Assembly: GCF_024139115.2 (NCBI RefSeq)
Contig: NC_085139.1
Location: forward strand, 7,163,533 to 7,227,532
Direction of reading: 5' to 3'
Length of the DNA: 64,000 nucleotides
Origin: Armigeres subalbatus
Lineage: Eukaryota > Arthropoda > Insecta > Diptera > Culicidae
Below the pieces are notes generated by a model. It was not told the DNA's origin. It was given only the letters and a program-made list of their open reading frames with translations, and ran no database searches. The translations under genes and the position numbers were made by a program. Below are positions 54,066 to 64,000 of this stretch, piece by piece. The stretch's first letter is position 1; each line of letters starts with the position of its first letter.

Positions 54066-54345
54066 ATTCTTCTTCTTCTTCAACAACTCTACATTCTAAC
54101 TGGAACTTGGCCTGCTTTTCAACCTAGTATTCTATTGGCATTTCCTCAGTTATTTATTGGAAGCTTTTCTATGCCCACCATTGCATGAGTATGTATCTCG
54201 TGCGGCAAGTACAATGGATACACCGTGCCCAGGGAGTCGAGAATGTTTCCAAACCGAAAACATCCTAGACCGTGCCGAGAATCGAACTCGCCATTTCCGG
54301 ATTAGCAATCCTACGCCTTTGCTCGCAAGGCTACTGGAGACTCCC
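54066..54345 (-). mobile_element. tRNA-related SINE, second family
   Basis: On the minus strand it starts GGGAGTCTCCAGTAGCCTTG, has GAGTTCGATTCTCGGCA (B-box) about 50 bp on, continues through GAATGTTTTCGGTTTGG-like body blocks and TAACTGAGGAAATGCC, and ends in (GAA)n. The length of 280 bp suggests a near-complete copy. It directly follows the TTATGCCAAA terminus of the previous element. Confidence 0.8.
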
Positions 54346-54429
54346 TAATAGCCGATTAATGATCGGAAATCACGAACAGCATTGACTGAATAAGATAGCT
54401 GGGAAGGGTAAGATAAATAGAGGAAATAA

Positions 54430-55043
54430 TTAATTGTTAAGAACACAAGAAAGGATAGATTGGAAGAGAAAAGGATAGATTTGAAAGGAAAAAAGGGGGA
54501 ATGATAGATTTTAAGAGGAAGAAAAAAAATAATGTATAGATTGAAAGGAGAAGATCAAAAGAGAAGAAAAATTGAATGAAAGAAGAAGAGAAAAAGAGGC
54601 AAAGATAGACTGGAAAGGAGAGAGAAAAAGAAGAAAATGATAAAATGAAAGAGAAAGAGAAAAAAGGTAAGCTTAGATCGGACGGGGAAGAGGAAAAGAC
54701 AATAAAATGTATTGGAAGAGGAAGAGATCGAGGATCCGGTATTGAACTCCGGAGGAGTGGAGGAGGAGTGCGGTGCAGATAAAATACATATAAGAAGCAT
54801 TCAAATAATGCATCATTATACTGGGGTAACCAAATTAAAGTAGAACTAATATGAAGTGAGTGATGGAAGTAGATAGGTAGTAGTGAGAAGAACAGTAGCA
54901 AAACGTGATGAAACTTAGTGAGAGATGACAGCTCGTAATTGCGAAGCGAGACAACGAGAAAAAAGAAATAAGTGGCAAAGAAGAAGGAAAGGAAGAATGA
55001 AGAAGAAAAAAGAAGGAAGAAGGTAGAAAGCACAATAAAGAAG
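54430..55043 (+). repeat. Purine-rich tract, GAAAGGAGAAAG type
   Basis: A 600 bp strongly A/G-biased strand. The 207-codon minus-strand frame here (F/S/L-rich) arises from this composition and is not a gene. Confidence 0.85.
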
Positions 55044-55044
55044 A

Positions 55045-55270
55045 AAGAAGGTAGAATCATTTCTCACTTCTCATATCTGACAACTTCTCTCTGCTCACTA
55101 TTCACTTCCCACTTCTTACTTTACTCTTCACTTTTTTTACTGCTCACGTCTCACTCTTTCTTAATCCTCAATTCTGTTGTCCTATTTCTTATGTGTAGTG
55201 AGGTCTTCACTTATCGCTTCACGCTTCGCAATTCTCACTACTCACTTTATATTTCTCATTTTCTATACTC
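55045..55270 (-). repeat. Pyrimidine-rich CTCACTTCTCAC tract
   Basis: Degenerate repeats of CTCACTTCTCA or similar, inverse of the tract at 44571-44760. Confidence 0.8.
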
Positions 55271-55289
55271 ACAACCTGAGGGAAAACTA

Positions 55290-55505
55290 TTCGGCCAAAC
55301 GATCCGTTCGGTCAAACGGCATTCAGCCAAACGATCCGTTCGGCCAAAATTGTGCAATTCAACATCGTGCATATTTGTCACCCATCATGTTTGCACTGCT
55401 GCACTCGCGAGGAAGGTGGGATCGACTGACTGCGAATGTGTATATTCGCGATGACTAACAGGAACTAACATTTGACACATGCAATAGGCCTGTCCAATCC
55501 CACAC
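55290..55505 (+). repeat. Direct-repeat segment 1 (TTCGGCCAAACGATCCG / GCAATTCAACATC)
   Basis: Three TTCGGCCAAACGATCC-like blocks are followed by a 150 bp part (TGCAATTCAACATCGTGCAT, TGTCACCCATCATG, CGACTGACTGCGAATGTG). Segment 2 at 57314-57690 has the same parts, but the TTCGGCC block stands at its far end. Confidence 0.7.
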
Positions 55506-56620
55506 ATCTCCCCTTTTCAAAAAAAATGCTATCACCCTTTTCTTCTGCATGAAAAAAATAACACCTACGACATATTATGTATCATTCGGTTACTTTCTCA
55601 TCATGCTACAAAAGCATCTTGCAGCGAACAATCATTCCCGGCACACCATTGTATTGCGAGCATCTCATTTCATAACCGAAGAACACACTTAAATGGTGGT
55701 AAACATAAAAAAATAAAAACAAAATAATGTCCAAATTATTTCCGAATATCTATTCTCAGTTAAATCAAGCCTCTTGTGTACCTGTGACCTTTCGGATCCA
55801 CAACACCAAACTACTTGTAGGCCATCGACCATTGACCGACTTTTCATAGCGCTATAAGTGTTTCCAATTCGCGAAAGTGTAATTTATGTTTCACAATGGT
55901 TTACATATCGGAATAAAACACATTCATAACTATTTAATATCAGGTATCACGGCTATGTTCGAATAATCTTCAAAGGGGAGAACTCTTCGATAATCAAAGG
56001 TAATTCAAAATATTTTATTCAAGATGCTAGATGTATCTGATAGTTCGTGGTAGCGTTTGACTGAATGCAGGTGACGTTACATGTTCTCATTGCAAGTACC
56101 ATCCCAATAGCACCTTACATTTTCCAAAGGATAGTTGACATTCGAAAAGTACTCCGATCTTTCGAAACCTAGCCAACCTCATAGCCAACACTAGCCATTA
56201 ACAAAGTACACTCAAGAAAAACAGGACCTTAGTATACAACTTAGTGCCAACCCACATGGATTTTTGCAATGGAGTTTACCCAATGAATAGTATGTGTGAA
56301 GTCAATGAATCTTTTCCTATGTTTATTTTCAACAAATTAATTTCCGCCTAACATGAAATTCATAAAGATGGCACATACTTTTGATACTATTCATCAATGA
56401 TATATTAATACATCAAATAAATTGCACCGTTGATTTTTACGTGCTTTTCATTATTTGTTTGTATTTTCTGTTTGAAAATGAAGCAGAATGAATATACATA
56501 AGGAAAATAAATAAATAGAAAGGGCATATTTTATTCTAAAAAACAGATAAATCAGATAATAATAGCGCATTACATTTTAATGCGGAAGCTGCCGGAAAAA
56601 AAATAACCGAGCTAAGTGAT
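55506..56620. other. AT-rich spacer, nothing recognised
   Basis: No gene or repeat pair could be supported. Confidence 0.35.
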
Positions 56621-56621
56621 G

Positions 56622-56949
56622 CACGCTAAAAATGAACTACTCAAAATTGAGTCGAATCTGACTCATTTTCATTAAAACGGGACAACTCAAAATTTGAGTA
56701 AAAGATACTACTTCAATAAAATGATGATTTCGCGAAAGTTAAGCTTGGCCTTCCATCAATTTTTAATACGACAGATGCGAATCAAGTTTATCTATCTATC
56801 TAAGTGCATTTTACGACAAACAGACTCCTAGTTTAAGTGCAATCATCATTTTATTGAAGTAGTATCTTTTACTCAGATTTTGAGTTGTCCCGTTTTTAAT
56901 GAAAATGAGTCGGATTCGACTCAATTTTGAGTAGTTCATTTTTAGCGTG
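56622..56949. mobile_element. Nearly perfect foldback MITE, 328 bp
   Basis: It starts CACGCTAAAAATGAACTACT and ends AGTAGTTCATTTTTAGCGTG. The arms are about 107 bp and differ at only three or four positions; the spacer is about 110 bp. Flanking TG on each side may be the target duplication. High arm identity suggests recent or gene-converted origin. Confidence 0.92.
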
Positions 56950-57313
56950 TGGAGCGTAAAAAGTGGAACAACCAGGGCTGATTAAAGAGATACATACAGT
57001 TTGGAAACTAGGGACTACGGAAACAGTAGTGCGTAACTATCTTCCGCGAAGTATGCTGATCACAAATACGTAGCTCTAGTTGCCAGCTTTCATCGTTTCA
57101 CTGTGCACTTCCGATGCTTTAGAGATGGTTAAATTTTTGCTGCCAGTATTCGAATGCATCACTACCGGACAGTACAGCATAAATAGATGCAAAAAGCTCC
57201 GCTGCTATTGATTTTTCGGCTACGTCCGAAATTGTTTTCTTTCACACACTTCTATAAATATGATGGGTGACATCATGCGAAATATTTTTATGCACTCCTG
57301 GCAGGATCTCCAA

Positions 57314-57690
57314 ATGTGCAATTCAACATCGCGCATATTTGTCACCCATCATGTCACTCGCGAGGAAGATGGTATCGACTGACTGCGAATGTGTATACTC
57401 ACGATGACTGATAGGATCTGTTCAGTTCAATCAAAGTTAATTGCCTATGTTCCGGGGATTAAACCACCCGACTTGGACATTAATTTACAATGTTATGAAA
57501 ACTCATGGTCGTGGGTTCGAGTCCCATCGAAGGGAAAGTGGTTACCTCCAATGCATTTTTCAAATCATTATCTTCCACATAATGTGATAGGATCTGTCAT
57601 TTGACACATGCATGCTAGGCCTGTTCATGATAATAGGTCTGTCCAATGCAACACACAAACGGCATTCGGCAAAAGATCCGTTCGGCCACA
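57314..57690 (+). repeat. Direct-repeat segment 2, interrupted by a SINE
   Basis: It matches segment 1 (55290-55505): TGCAATTCAACATCGCGCAT to ACACATGC, then AGGCCTGTTCATGATAAT and TGTCCAATGCAACACAC, ending with AACGGCATTCGGC and GATCCGTTCGGCC. A SINE with its own target duplication lies at 57421-57585. Confidence 0.7.
57421..57585 (+). mobile_element. 165 bp tRNA-related SINE with 11 bp target duplication
   Basis: It is flanked by GATAGGATCTG (57410-57420 and 57586-57596). A B-box-like GTGGGTTCGAGTCCCA lies at 57507-57522, and the tail (CTCCAATGCATTTTTCAAAT, CACATAATGT) parallels the tail of the SINE family at 49722-50930. The 5' part also occurs alone at 53285-53345. Confidence 0.85.
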
Positions 57691-59480
57691 TAAAAAGTTT
57701 GTTTTCGAAGTAAAATGACCATTTGTTATATGAGATCAGTTGACAGTGAGCGTTCCAAGGTGCATGCTGATGTCTTATAATTACTAAACCAATAGTGTAT
57801 GGTTATGCCACTAGTGTATGATCGTCGATGTAATCTTAGAGATAATAAGTAGATTCAGTGATTTGGAAGTGTTAAGGAAGAAGGTAAAAAGCATAATAAA
57901 GAAGGAAGAAGGTAGAGTTGGTCGATCAAAAGCTTACGTTTAGCCCGCATCGGTGAAATGAGATCTCTAGGACTAATCGCCAATAAGGCTTGAACTCTAA
58001 TTATATTCCCTTAAATCCTTGAAGCCACCTTGTATTGCAATACCCGTTAACGACCTATTGTTCAAATGTACTTGCAGGCTTGCAGCGCAAATGTTTCTAT
58101 GATTTTTCCAAACTCCATTGAAAGTATCCGCTACATCGATAGAAAGGAACTCGATCAAACAAAAAAATATCGGTTTTCACTTGCTTTATAAAAAAACCCA
58201 GATTAATCCACCTACAGTGAGATTTTGACCCTTCCTTAGTTATAAGGATTTTTTTCCAGACTCCAGTATTTAAAACGAGATAAAACTACTCAGCTTCCCA
58301 CGGCGATTTACCGTGAAAGTGATAAAATAATTGCCTACCCAAAGGCGGATGTCTTGGGTTGAGTGACAACTCAACGAATGATAACGTACTGTACTTCATG
58401 CTGCCTATCTATAAGGTGCTCGTCGGATTGAATAACTATTGTGACATGGTTAATAACTATCGTAACGCTGGTTGCATATATTGTACTCGCAATTTCCAGA
58501 GACCTCGATATTAACTAATCCAGAACTAACTAAATCAGTCATTGATCTGAACGAAACTCAATAGCGTTCAATAATAACATATATTTCGCCTTATGGATGC
58601 CTAATTTGGTAAAACTAAACTTGTTCAATACCTTAAAAATGAGCGAGATTTTTATGGTAGTAAATTTCAGAATTTGCACACATATGCACACATACATGCA
58701 TACGAGTGATCTATTAGTGTCTCAAAACATGCTCCCATTTGCTATCTAGCTTCTACTGAAGAAATTTTTGAAATCCCTTTCAATTTTTACGTTTTTGCTT
58801 TTCTGAGAAGATTTTTTTGTACATGCTTTATATGTTCCTCAATTAAAATCATTTGTTTCTTTGAAACAAATCAGAAAAATAGGCATAATTCCATATCACA
58901 TCATTTGTTATAATTATATTTTCAATGTCAAAGTGAACTTGTTTCAAATACCATACATTTTATTTAATAATTCACGAGATTTCTTGATAGATTAATACGT
59001 AACACACCTGCGTAACGCATACAAAGTGAAATTATAGACACTTCCGAAGGAAGGGTCAAAAAATGTACTCTGTAAATTATCGTAGTCAGAGTTCCGCATC
59101 TTCGTTGAACTAAAACAGTTTCAAATTTCAATGCTTGACAAAAGTCGAACATGTCATGTGAAAAAAAAACATATGAACTTGTTAAATAATAATCTTCTAT
59201 CATGTTGCAGACATTTCTAAACATAATAACAAGTCGAAATTATAACAATGATGCTACTGTTAGAGTGCTTCATTTTAACTCATCTCACCCTCTGTTTAAT
59301 GAATATATTATTTGAAAGAGCCGTAACTAGTTTGAATAATAATCACCTTTTGAAAAAAGTACCGTCTCACCAAACAGGAAGTAGTTATGACACCACGCTC
59401 GGTGGACGGTATTTCCTATCTACGACCGACTGAGTCATCTCGCTGTCTACTGAATCAAGCTTCATAAACGATTTGCTCCT
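57691..59480. other. AT-rich spacer with one repeat relative
   Basis: CCCAGATTAATCCACCTACAGTGA at 58197-58220 belongs to the family at 21440-22430. Otherwise no gene or element could be supported. Confidence 0.4.
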
Positions 59481-60530
59481 CCGCCGTTCCTAGAACTACT
59501 CCAAAGGGCGCCCATTATGGCACAATTCTCACTCCGAGTACCGGGAAAGTTCTAATCAGACTTTTGAAAACATCCAATTTGGCCCCGCATCACGCTCGAT
59601 TACCGCCCCAGATTGCTACGATTAGTGCGGCACGGCATGCTTGTGTGACAGACCCATAATAATCGTCACCCGCAATATCGCCGTCATGTAGTTGTCGTCG
59701 GGGGTGACCAACAGAACGGTCGGTCGCCAGAAACAAACCAAATGCTACGATAAACTGCCTTCCGACCAACGCGACATGTGTACGGTTGCGCGGTTTTCGA
59801 GATAACCTATTTTCCCAGTTACCCAATCAGCGGAACTAATTTGCCACCTCCTTGGATGGATGGATGGATGGCTGATTGTTGCAACCCACAGGCCACAGCC
59901 TGCTGCGATTGCTATCGGCCAGTGTGGGGACAAATGCGCGCACACTCTCCGTGCACCAACAAAATGGCCACACATGAATGGTAATTATACCGTTTGTAAG
60001 GAGGGTGCCGATGCGGAGGGGAAAGCACTAATATTGTCCCTCCGCCATTATTGCGGCGGAAAAATGCCTGCGCACATTTTATCGTCGTCGTGGTCGTCAT
60101 CATCGCGAGGGTGACACCACCCACCGAAGGCTGAGCGGAAGTATGGTGCGATTGTGGCTCCGGGCTGCCATTGCGAAAACGGTTTCGAAATGTTGGGGCT
60201 TCTTTTTTTTAGTGCCGGTAATAAACGATGTGATTTTTACGGTGCCATATTTCCCATGTGCCTAGATGAGTTTTAATTTTCAAGGTATCGATCCGCCTTC
60301 ATTAATCATTGCACGCGAGGACGGCTTTCTAGAGGCATTCCGCTTGAGCGTTATGCAACTTTGGTCCACATGAATGGCACCTGCATCTGTTGTTTGCTAT
60401 GATGGGAATAAAATCTACAAAGTAGCAACCGCACAGACAGTAGGCGTTTAGCTGAGTCCATCAGCGCGCTCAATCAAATCAGTCAGATAGCTGTCAATAT
60501 GCAGAACATTGCCAACTAGATTGTTGCGGT
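59480..60530. other. GC-rich island, unassigned
   Basis: The sequence is distinctly GC-rich for this window, with a (TGGA)n microsatellite at 59861-59877. Several short overlapping frames (59590-59826 minus, 59778-60114 plus) have no domain. A ribosome-independent role such as an enhancer, or an unrecognised host exon, is possible. Confidence 0.3.
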
Positions 60531-60599
60531 GACTGGTGGGGATCCAGATCCAAGGATGCCAGGCTTATTTTGCAGACGAAGGATTGCAAACGAAAAATA

Positions 60600-61365
60600 A
60601 ATTGAAATTAAATACGTAAAAAATCAATTCAAATTTAAAACCAACACCTCCTTACATTAATTTCAATCCAAATCAAATCTAAACGCAATTTAAAACTAAT
60701 CCATATCCAACCCGCATCCAATCAAAATCTATTCCAAATTTAAATTCAATTATAATTTAATTTAAATCCAGTATAATTGAAATCCGGACCAAATCCAGAA
60801 CATACAATTCATATCCGATCCAAACTCAACCCTAATTCAATCCAAATCCAATTCAAAACCAAACCAAATACAATCAAAATCAAGTCCAATTCGAATTCAA
60901 TCAAACTCCAAACCAAATCCAACCCAAAGCAAATCCAAAACCAATCTTCAACCAATCAAAATCCAAATCCATATCTAATCCAAATCCAAATCCAATCCAA
61001 TCCAAGACAAATCCATCCAATCCTAATTCAATCCAATCCAAATCTAATACCAATCAAATCGAAATCCAATTCAAATCAAAACCAGTCTGATCCAACTCCA
61101 ATTCAAATTTCATCCAAACCAAACTCAATTCAAATTCAATCCAAATCTAATCAAATTAAAATTCAGGCCAAATACAAAACAATTTCAATGAAAATTCAAT
61201 CCAAGACAAATCAAAATATAATCCAAATCCAACCCTAATCCAATCCAAAATGCAATACAAATTCAATTCAAATATCAAATCCAATCCAAAACTAATCCAA
61301 ATCCAATCCCAATCAAAAACCAATTCAAAACAAAATCCAATTCAAACCCTAATTCAATTCTTGTC
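60600..61365 (+). repeat. Degenerate CCAAAT-rich array
   Basis: Continuous imperfect repeats of AATCCAAATCCAATTC or similar, built on a hexamer like CCAAAT. G is almost absent from the plus strand. The 153-codon frame 60777-61238 (N/Q/S/K-rich) is a by-product. Confidence 0.88.
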
Positions 61366-61840
61366 TTGTCTTGTCTTAGCACATGCACAGCCAGTATTGA
61401 AAAGCATCCTGGAAATGTCGGTTGAATTCCCGAGCATTTTCTTGTCAGCATTAATATTTGCAGCATATCATAAATATGACACAAATATTAAAATGGCCAG
61501 GCCCACCGTGCAGGCTTGGAATTGAGAGATAACTCATAACTTCACGGCAATCAGATTATTCAGATCATGTTATTGATAAACGAGCATTTCTGAATTCACG
61601 AAAGGAAGAAACGGGGACAGCCGTACCAACCGTTTCACATTCAGGGGGAATAAGCAAATGATTTTTCTATAGACCTTGGGAGTGACCGCACTAAGATTTT
61701 TGTCACTCCCTCCTTCTGGTTGGAGGGTGCTCTAGGATGGAGCGAAGCTATTAAGCTTGCCCTGGCCCTAGGTTTAAGTGCCATTGCTCGCTCTCTAAAA
61801 CGAGAAAGAAAAAAAACAGACTTCCCCATGTTAGTTTTTC
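61363..61840 (-). mobile_element. Retroelement 3' region with (ACAAG)n end, uninterrupted copy
   Basis: On the minus strand it matches the split copy at 17450-21125: GAGCGAGCAATGGCAC, CCTAGGGCCAGGGC, GGAGTGACA, CACTCCCAA, ACGGCTGTCCCCGTTTCTTCC (shared by both), GATATGCTGCAAATAT and CCGACATTTCCAGGATGCTT, ending in AGACAAGACAAGACAAG. The element class is not certain. No functional frame is seen; the 62-codon minus frame at 61641-61829 covers part of it. Confidence 0.7.
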
Positions 61841-62170
61841 ATCGTCGAAAATGCAACCGATCTATACTTTATGAATTATAATACACCCTCGTAGAGCAGA
61901 ATTCGTACGACTGAACATTCAAAATTCGCTCAAGAGAAAGGGCATAATGCAATAAACCGATTGCAGGAATCTCACACTACAAACTACACAAATGTGCTTC
62001 ATAGCAATATCCGAAAGAGCGTTTGGGTTCAAACGAACTTCATAGATTTAGGGATGAATTGTTTGCCGAAATGTTTAAAAAGAATGCATGAAACAAGCTC
62101 ACCGCGTATTATTAAATTCCCGTTCATCCATTCATCCATTGCATGTTGTTGTCAGAAGATCTATGTTCCA
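61841..62170. other. Spacer, nothing recognised
   Basis: No gene or element could be supported; a CATCCATTCATCCATTGCATG stretch lies near 62126. Confidence 0.3.
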
Positions 62171-62173
62171 ATC

Positions 62174-62234
62174 GCCGGGGCCGCTCGGAGGCTTCAAGAG
62201 GCTCGGAAGCCTCCTTTCAAGAGGCCGGGGCCGC
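62174..62234 (+). repeat. Single 37 bp copy of the 23 bp satellite unit between direct repeats
   Basis: The 37 bp at 62188-62224 match the start of the satellite array (37792-37828) with one mismatch. It holds one whole hairpin unit and part of a second. On both sides stands GCCGGGGCCGC (62174-62184 and 62224-62234), an 11 bp direct repeat. Confidence 0.85.
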
Positions 62235-62760
62235 AGACTCGTCTATGGTGCAGTTGTTGCGCGCGATTGCCGTACTTTGCTTAAATATTTTGGACGTCGT
62301 TAATTTCTTGGTTTTGAAGTTCATGTTGTCAAAAAGTTCGATGAAGAGTTGTGCTGCACTTTGATTTGAGACTGACTGACGTTGGACAACTTCCAACCAC
62401 TGGACTTGTAGCGGATCTTCGCGTGTGATGCGGTTCGTACTCTACGTCTTGCGCTTTCGAAGGAAATCTTGAGTGAAGGTATTTTTCTTTGCGTACAGGC
62501 TGCCAATAACACTGACGGCGGCTGTTGAACTATTTTGAGCACCTTTCCACAAGTTATTAACCATCTCATGGAGCGTAGTAAGCAACGCGAGGAGATACAT
62601 CTTAGGATCTTAGGTTTTATCCCTCGCTGCTTGTGGTTTTCTTATGGTTTTCTACTGCCGGATAGGGTTCTGCCGGAAAAGTTCGTTTGTTTCTGGGCTT
62701 GGGAACTTATTTAGACAAAAAATGACTGGAGCATAAAATTTTGCGTCTTTTTGCCAGCAC
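62235..62760. other. Unassigned, moderately GC-rich
   Basis: Short overlapping frames (62321-62569 minus) carry no recognised domain. Confidence 0.3.
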
Positions 62761-62764
62761 GGCA

Positions 62765-63575
62765 CACTTCGATCCCCAATTCAAACCCAAATCCAATTCA
62801 AATCAAAACCAATTCCATCCAATCCAAATCCAATACAAATTCAATCCAAATATCAAATCCAATCCAAATCCAATACCAATCAAATCGAAATCCAATTCAA
62901 ATCAAAATCAGTCTGATCCAACTCCAATTCATATTTCATCCAAACCAAGCTCAATTCAAATCCAATCCAAATATCAAAACCATTCCAAATCAAATCCAAA
63001 TCCTATCCAATCAAATCCAAAAAAAATCAATCCCAATTAAATCCAAGTTAAATCCAATCAAAACCAAATTCAATCCAAATCCAACCCACATTCAATCCAC
63101 ATTCAACCCAAAAACTAATCCAAATCTAATCCAAATCAGACCCAAATCTAATTGAATCCAAATACAAATAAAATCCAAATCCAATCAAGATACAATCCAA
63201 ATTAAATTAAATCCAAATTCAATCCACGCCAATACAATTCAAATTGGATTGAATTCCAAACCAAATACAAACAAAACCCAAATCCAATCATATCCAATTC
63301 AAATTCAATCCGAATCCAATCCATATGCAATCCCTATATACAAATCCTAATTATCCTATATTCAAATCCAATTGAATCAAAATCCAATACAAAATCAAAT
63401 ACAAATCAATTCCAATCAAAACAAAATCCAATCCGAATCCACACAAAAGCAAATCCAAATTCAATCCAAATCATGTTCAAAGCCAGTCGAAATCCAATCC
63501 AAAACCAATCTAAATTCAAATCAAAATCCAATCCAAATTCAAATCCAATCTAAATACAGACCAAATCCAACTTAC
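62765..63575 (+). repeat. Degenerate CCAAAT-rich array, second block
   Basis: Same composition and orientation as 60600-61365. Extended blocks are shared with it (for example CAATTCAAATCAAAA, CAGTCTGATCCAACTCCAAT at 61082 and 62908), so the two arrays are partly duplicated copies rather than independent low complexity. Confidence 0.88.
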
Positions 63576-63576
63576 T

Positions 63577-64000
63577 TACTTACTTATGGGTCCTGTACAC
63601 CGCCGGTGGTGCAAAGGGCCGACTTGAAAGATCTCCATCCTGAGCGTTGCCCGGCTATCGCTTTAACCTGTTGCCAGGTTAGATTTCGGTCGACTTCTTT
63701 TATTTCTTTATTGAGGCTTCGCCGCCATGAGCCTCTGGGTCTGCCTCTGCTGCGATGTCCTGCTGGGTTTCAGTCTAATGCTTGTTTACAGATTTCGTTT
63801 CCGCCCCTTACGTAGAATGTGGCCAACCCAGCCCCACTTCCGATTCCGAATTTCTGTTGCTATCGGCCTCTGGTGACAACGACGATGGAGCTCGTTGTTT
63901 GAGATCCAGTTGTGAGGCCACCAGGCCCGAATTATATACCGCAGCCATCTGTTGATGAACACCTGCAGCCGTTGAGTGTTCTCCACTGATAAATTCCATG
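63577..64000 (-). mobile_element. LINE 3' end with reverse-transcriptase C-terminus
   Basis: On the minus strand it encodes the same RT tail as positions 1-425, here including LRYIIRAWW before the HNWISNNELHRRCH block, which copy 1 lacks. One frameshift near 63785-63815 separates the upstream frame (GWVGHILRKG) from the part reading GHRSRGRPRGS. The tail is (CTTA)n on the plus strand (63571-63586), i.e. TAAG repeats. The element continues beyond the window edge. Confidence 0.88.

Noticed and set aside
54437..55060. 207-codon minus-strand frame rich in F, S and L
   Set aside because: It is the pyrimidine strand of a 600 bp purine-rich tract; composition alone explains the missing stops.
60777..61238. 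153-codon frame rich in N, Q, S and K (and similar at 62741-63155, 63372-63815)
   Set aside because: Generated by the CCAAAT-rich arrays; no domain, and interrupted where the array changes phase.
60600..63575. Telomeric repeat
   Set aside because: The units are degenerate CCAAAT-like hexamers, internal and mixed with unique DNA, and dipterans lack canonical short telomeric repeats.
1..64000. Endogenous viral elements (flavivirus- or rhabdovirus-like)
   Set aside because: Expected in Aedes genomes and looked for among the open frames, but no recognisable viral polymerase, nucleoprotein or glycoprotein segment was seen.

Overview
This window looks like intergenic or intronic DNA from a culicine mosquito, most likely Aedes (Ae. 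aegypti or Ae. albopictus). The assignment rests on a Feilai-type tRNA-related SINE, an ITmD37E (DD37E) transposon, RNase H-bearing I-type LINEs, an RTE-like reverse transcriptase relic, and many palindromic MITEs in an AT-rich background. It is not bacterial. No complete host gene, rRNA, CRISPR array or operon was found.

Host genes: one stretch looks like a real host exon. It lies on the minus strand at 31761-31908, has an ATG with an in-frame stop five codons upstream, 49 codons, and a good splice donor. The GC-richer DNA at about 31910-33180 behind it would be its 5' UTR and promoter region. GC-rich islands at 7760-8940, 45400-47570 and 59480-60500 may hold host exons or regulatory DNA, but I recognise nothing in them.

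Layout. 1-11 kb: a LINE 3' end, a Feilai SINE, a broken RTE-like reverse transcriptase, a foldback-like element, then a 1.5 kb element with ends made of repeated ATTTGGCATAA blocks around a 52 bp satellite. 11-31 kb: a TA-flanked TIR element, two hAT elements (one nested inside an older retroelement that has an uninserted relative at 61 kb), tiny hairpin retroposons, and several MITEs. 34-41 kb: a composite foldback with the same satellite family, a foldback of 135 bp arms, and a 2.8 kb array of about 120 copies of a 23 bp hairpin-forming unit. 41-50 kb: hammerhead-like RNA motif, an ITmD37E transposon with a broken transposase, and a 5'-truncated LINE with an open RNase H frame and a 12 bp target duplication. 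50-57 kb: SINEs, MITEs, another copy of the satellite/TIR family, purine-rich tracts. 57-64 kb: hexamer-like CCAAAT-rich arrays, a minimal copy of the 23 bp unit, and a LINE 3' end that is an inverted copy of the one at the window start.

The elements do not form a pathway. The recurring theme is hairpin, foldback and terminal-repeat structure, with nested insertions that allow relative dating. The best candidates for something undescribed are the 23 bp hairpin satellite and its single-copy counterpart, the family whose terminal repeats are tandem arrays enclosing a satellite, the roughly 50 bp hairpin retroposons, and the two covarying hammerhead-like motifs.
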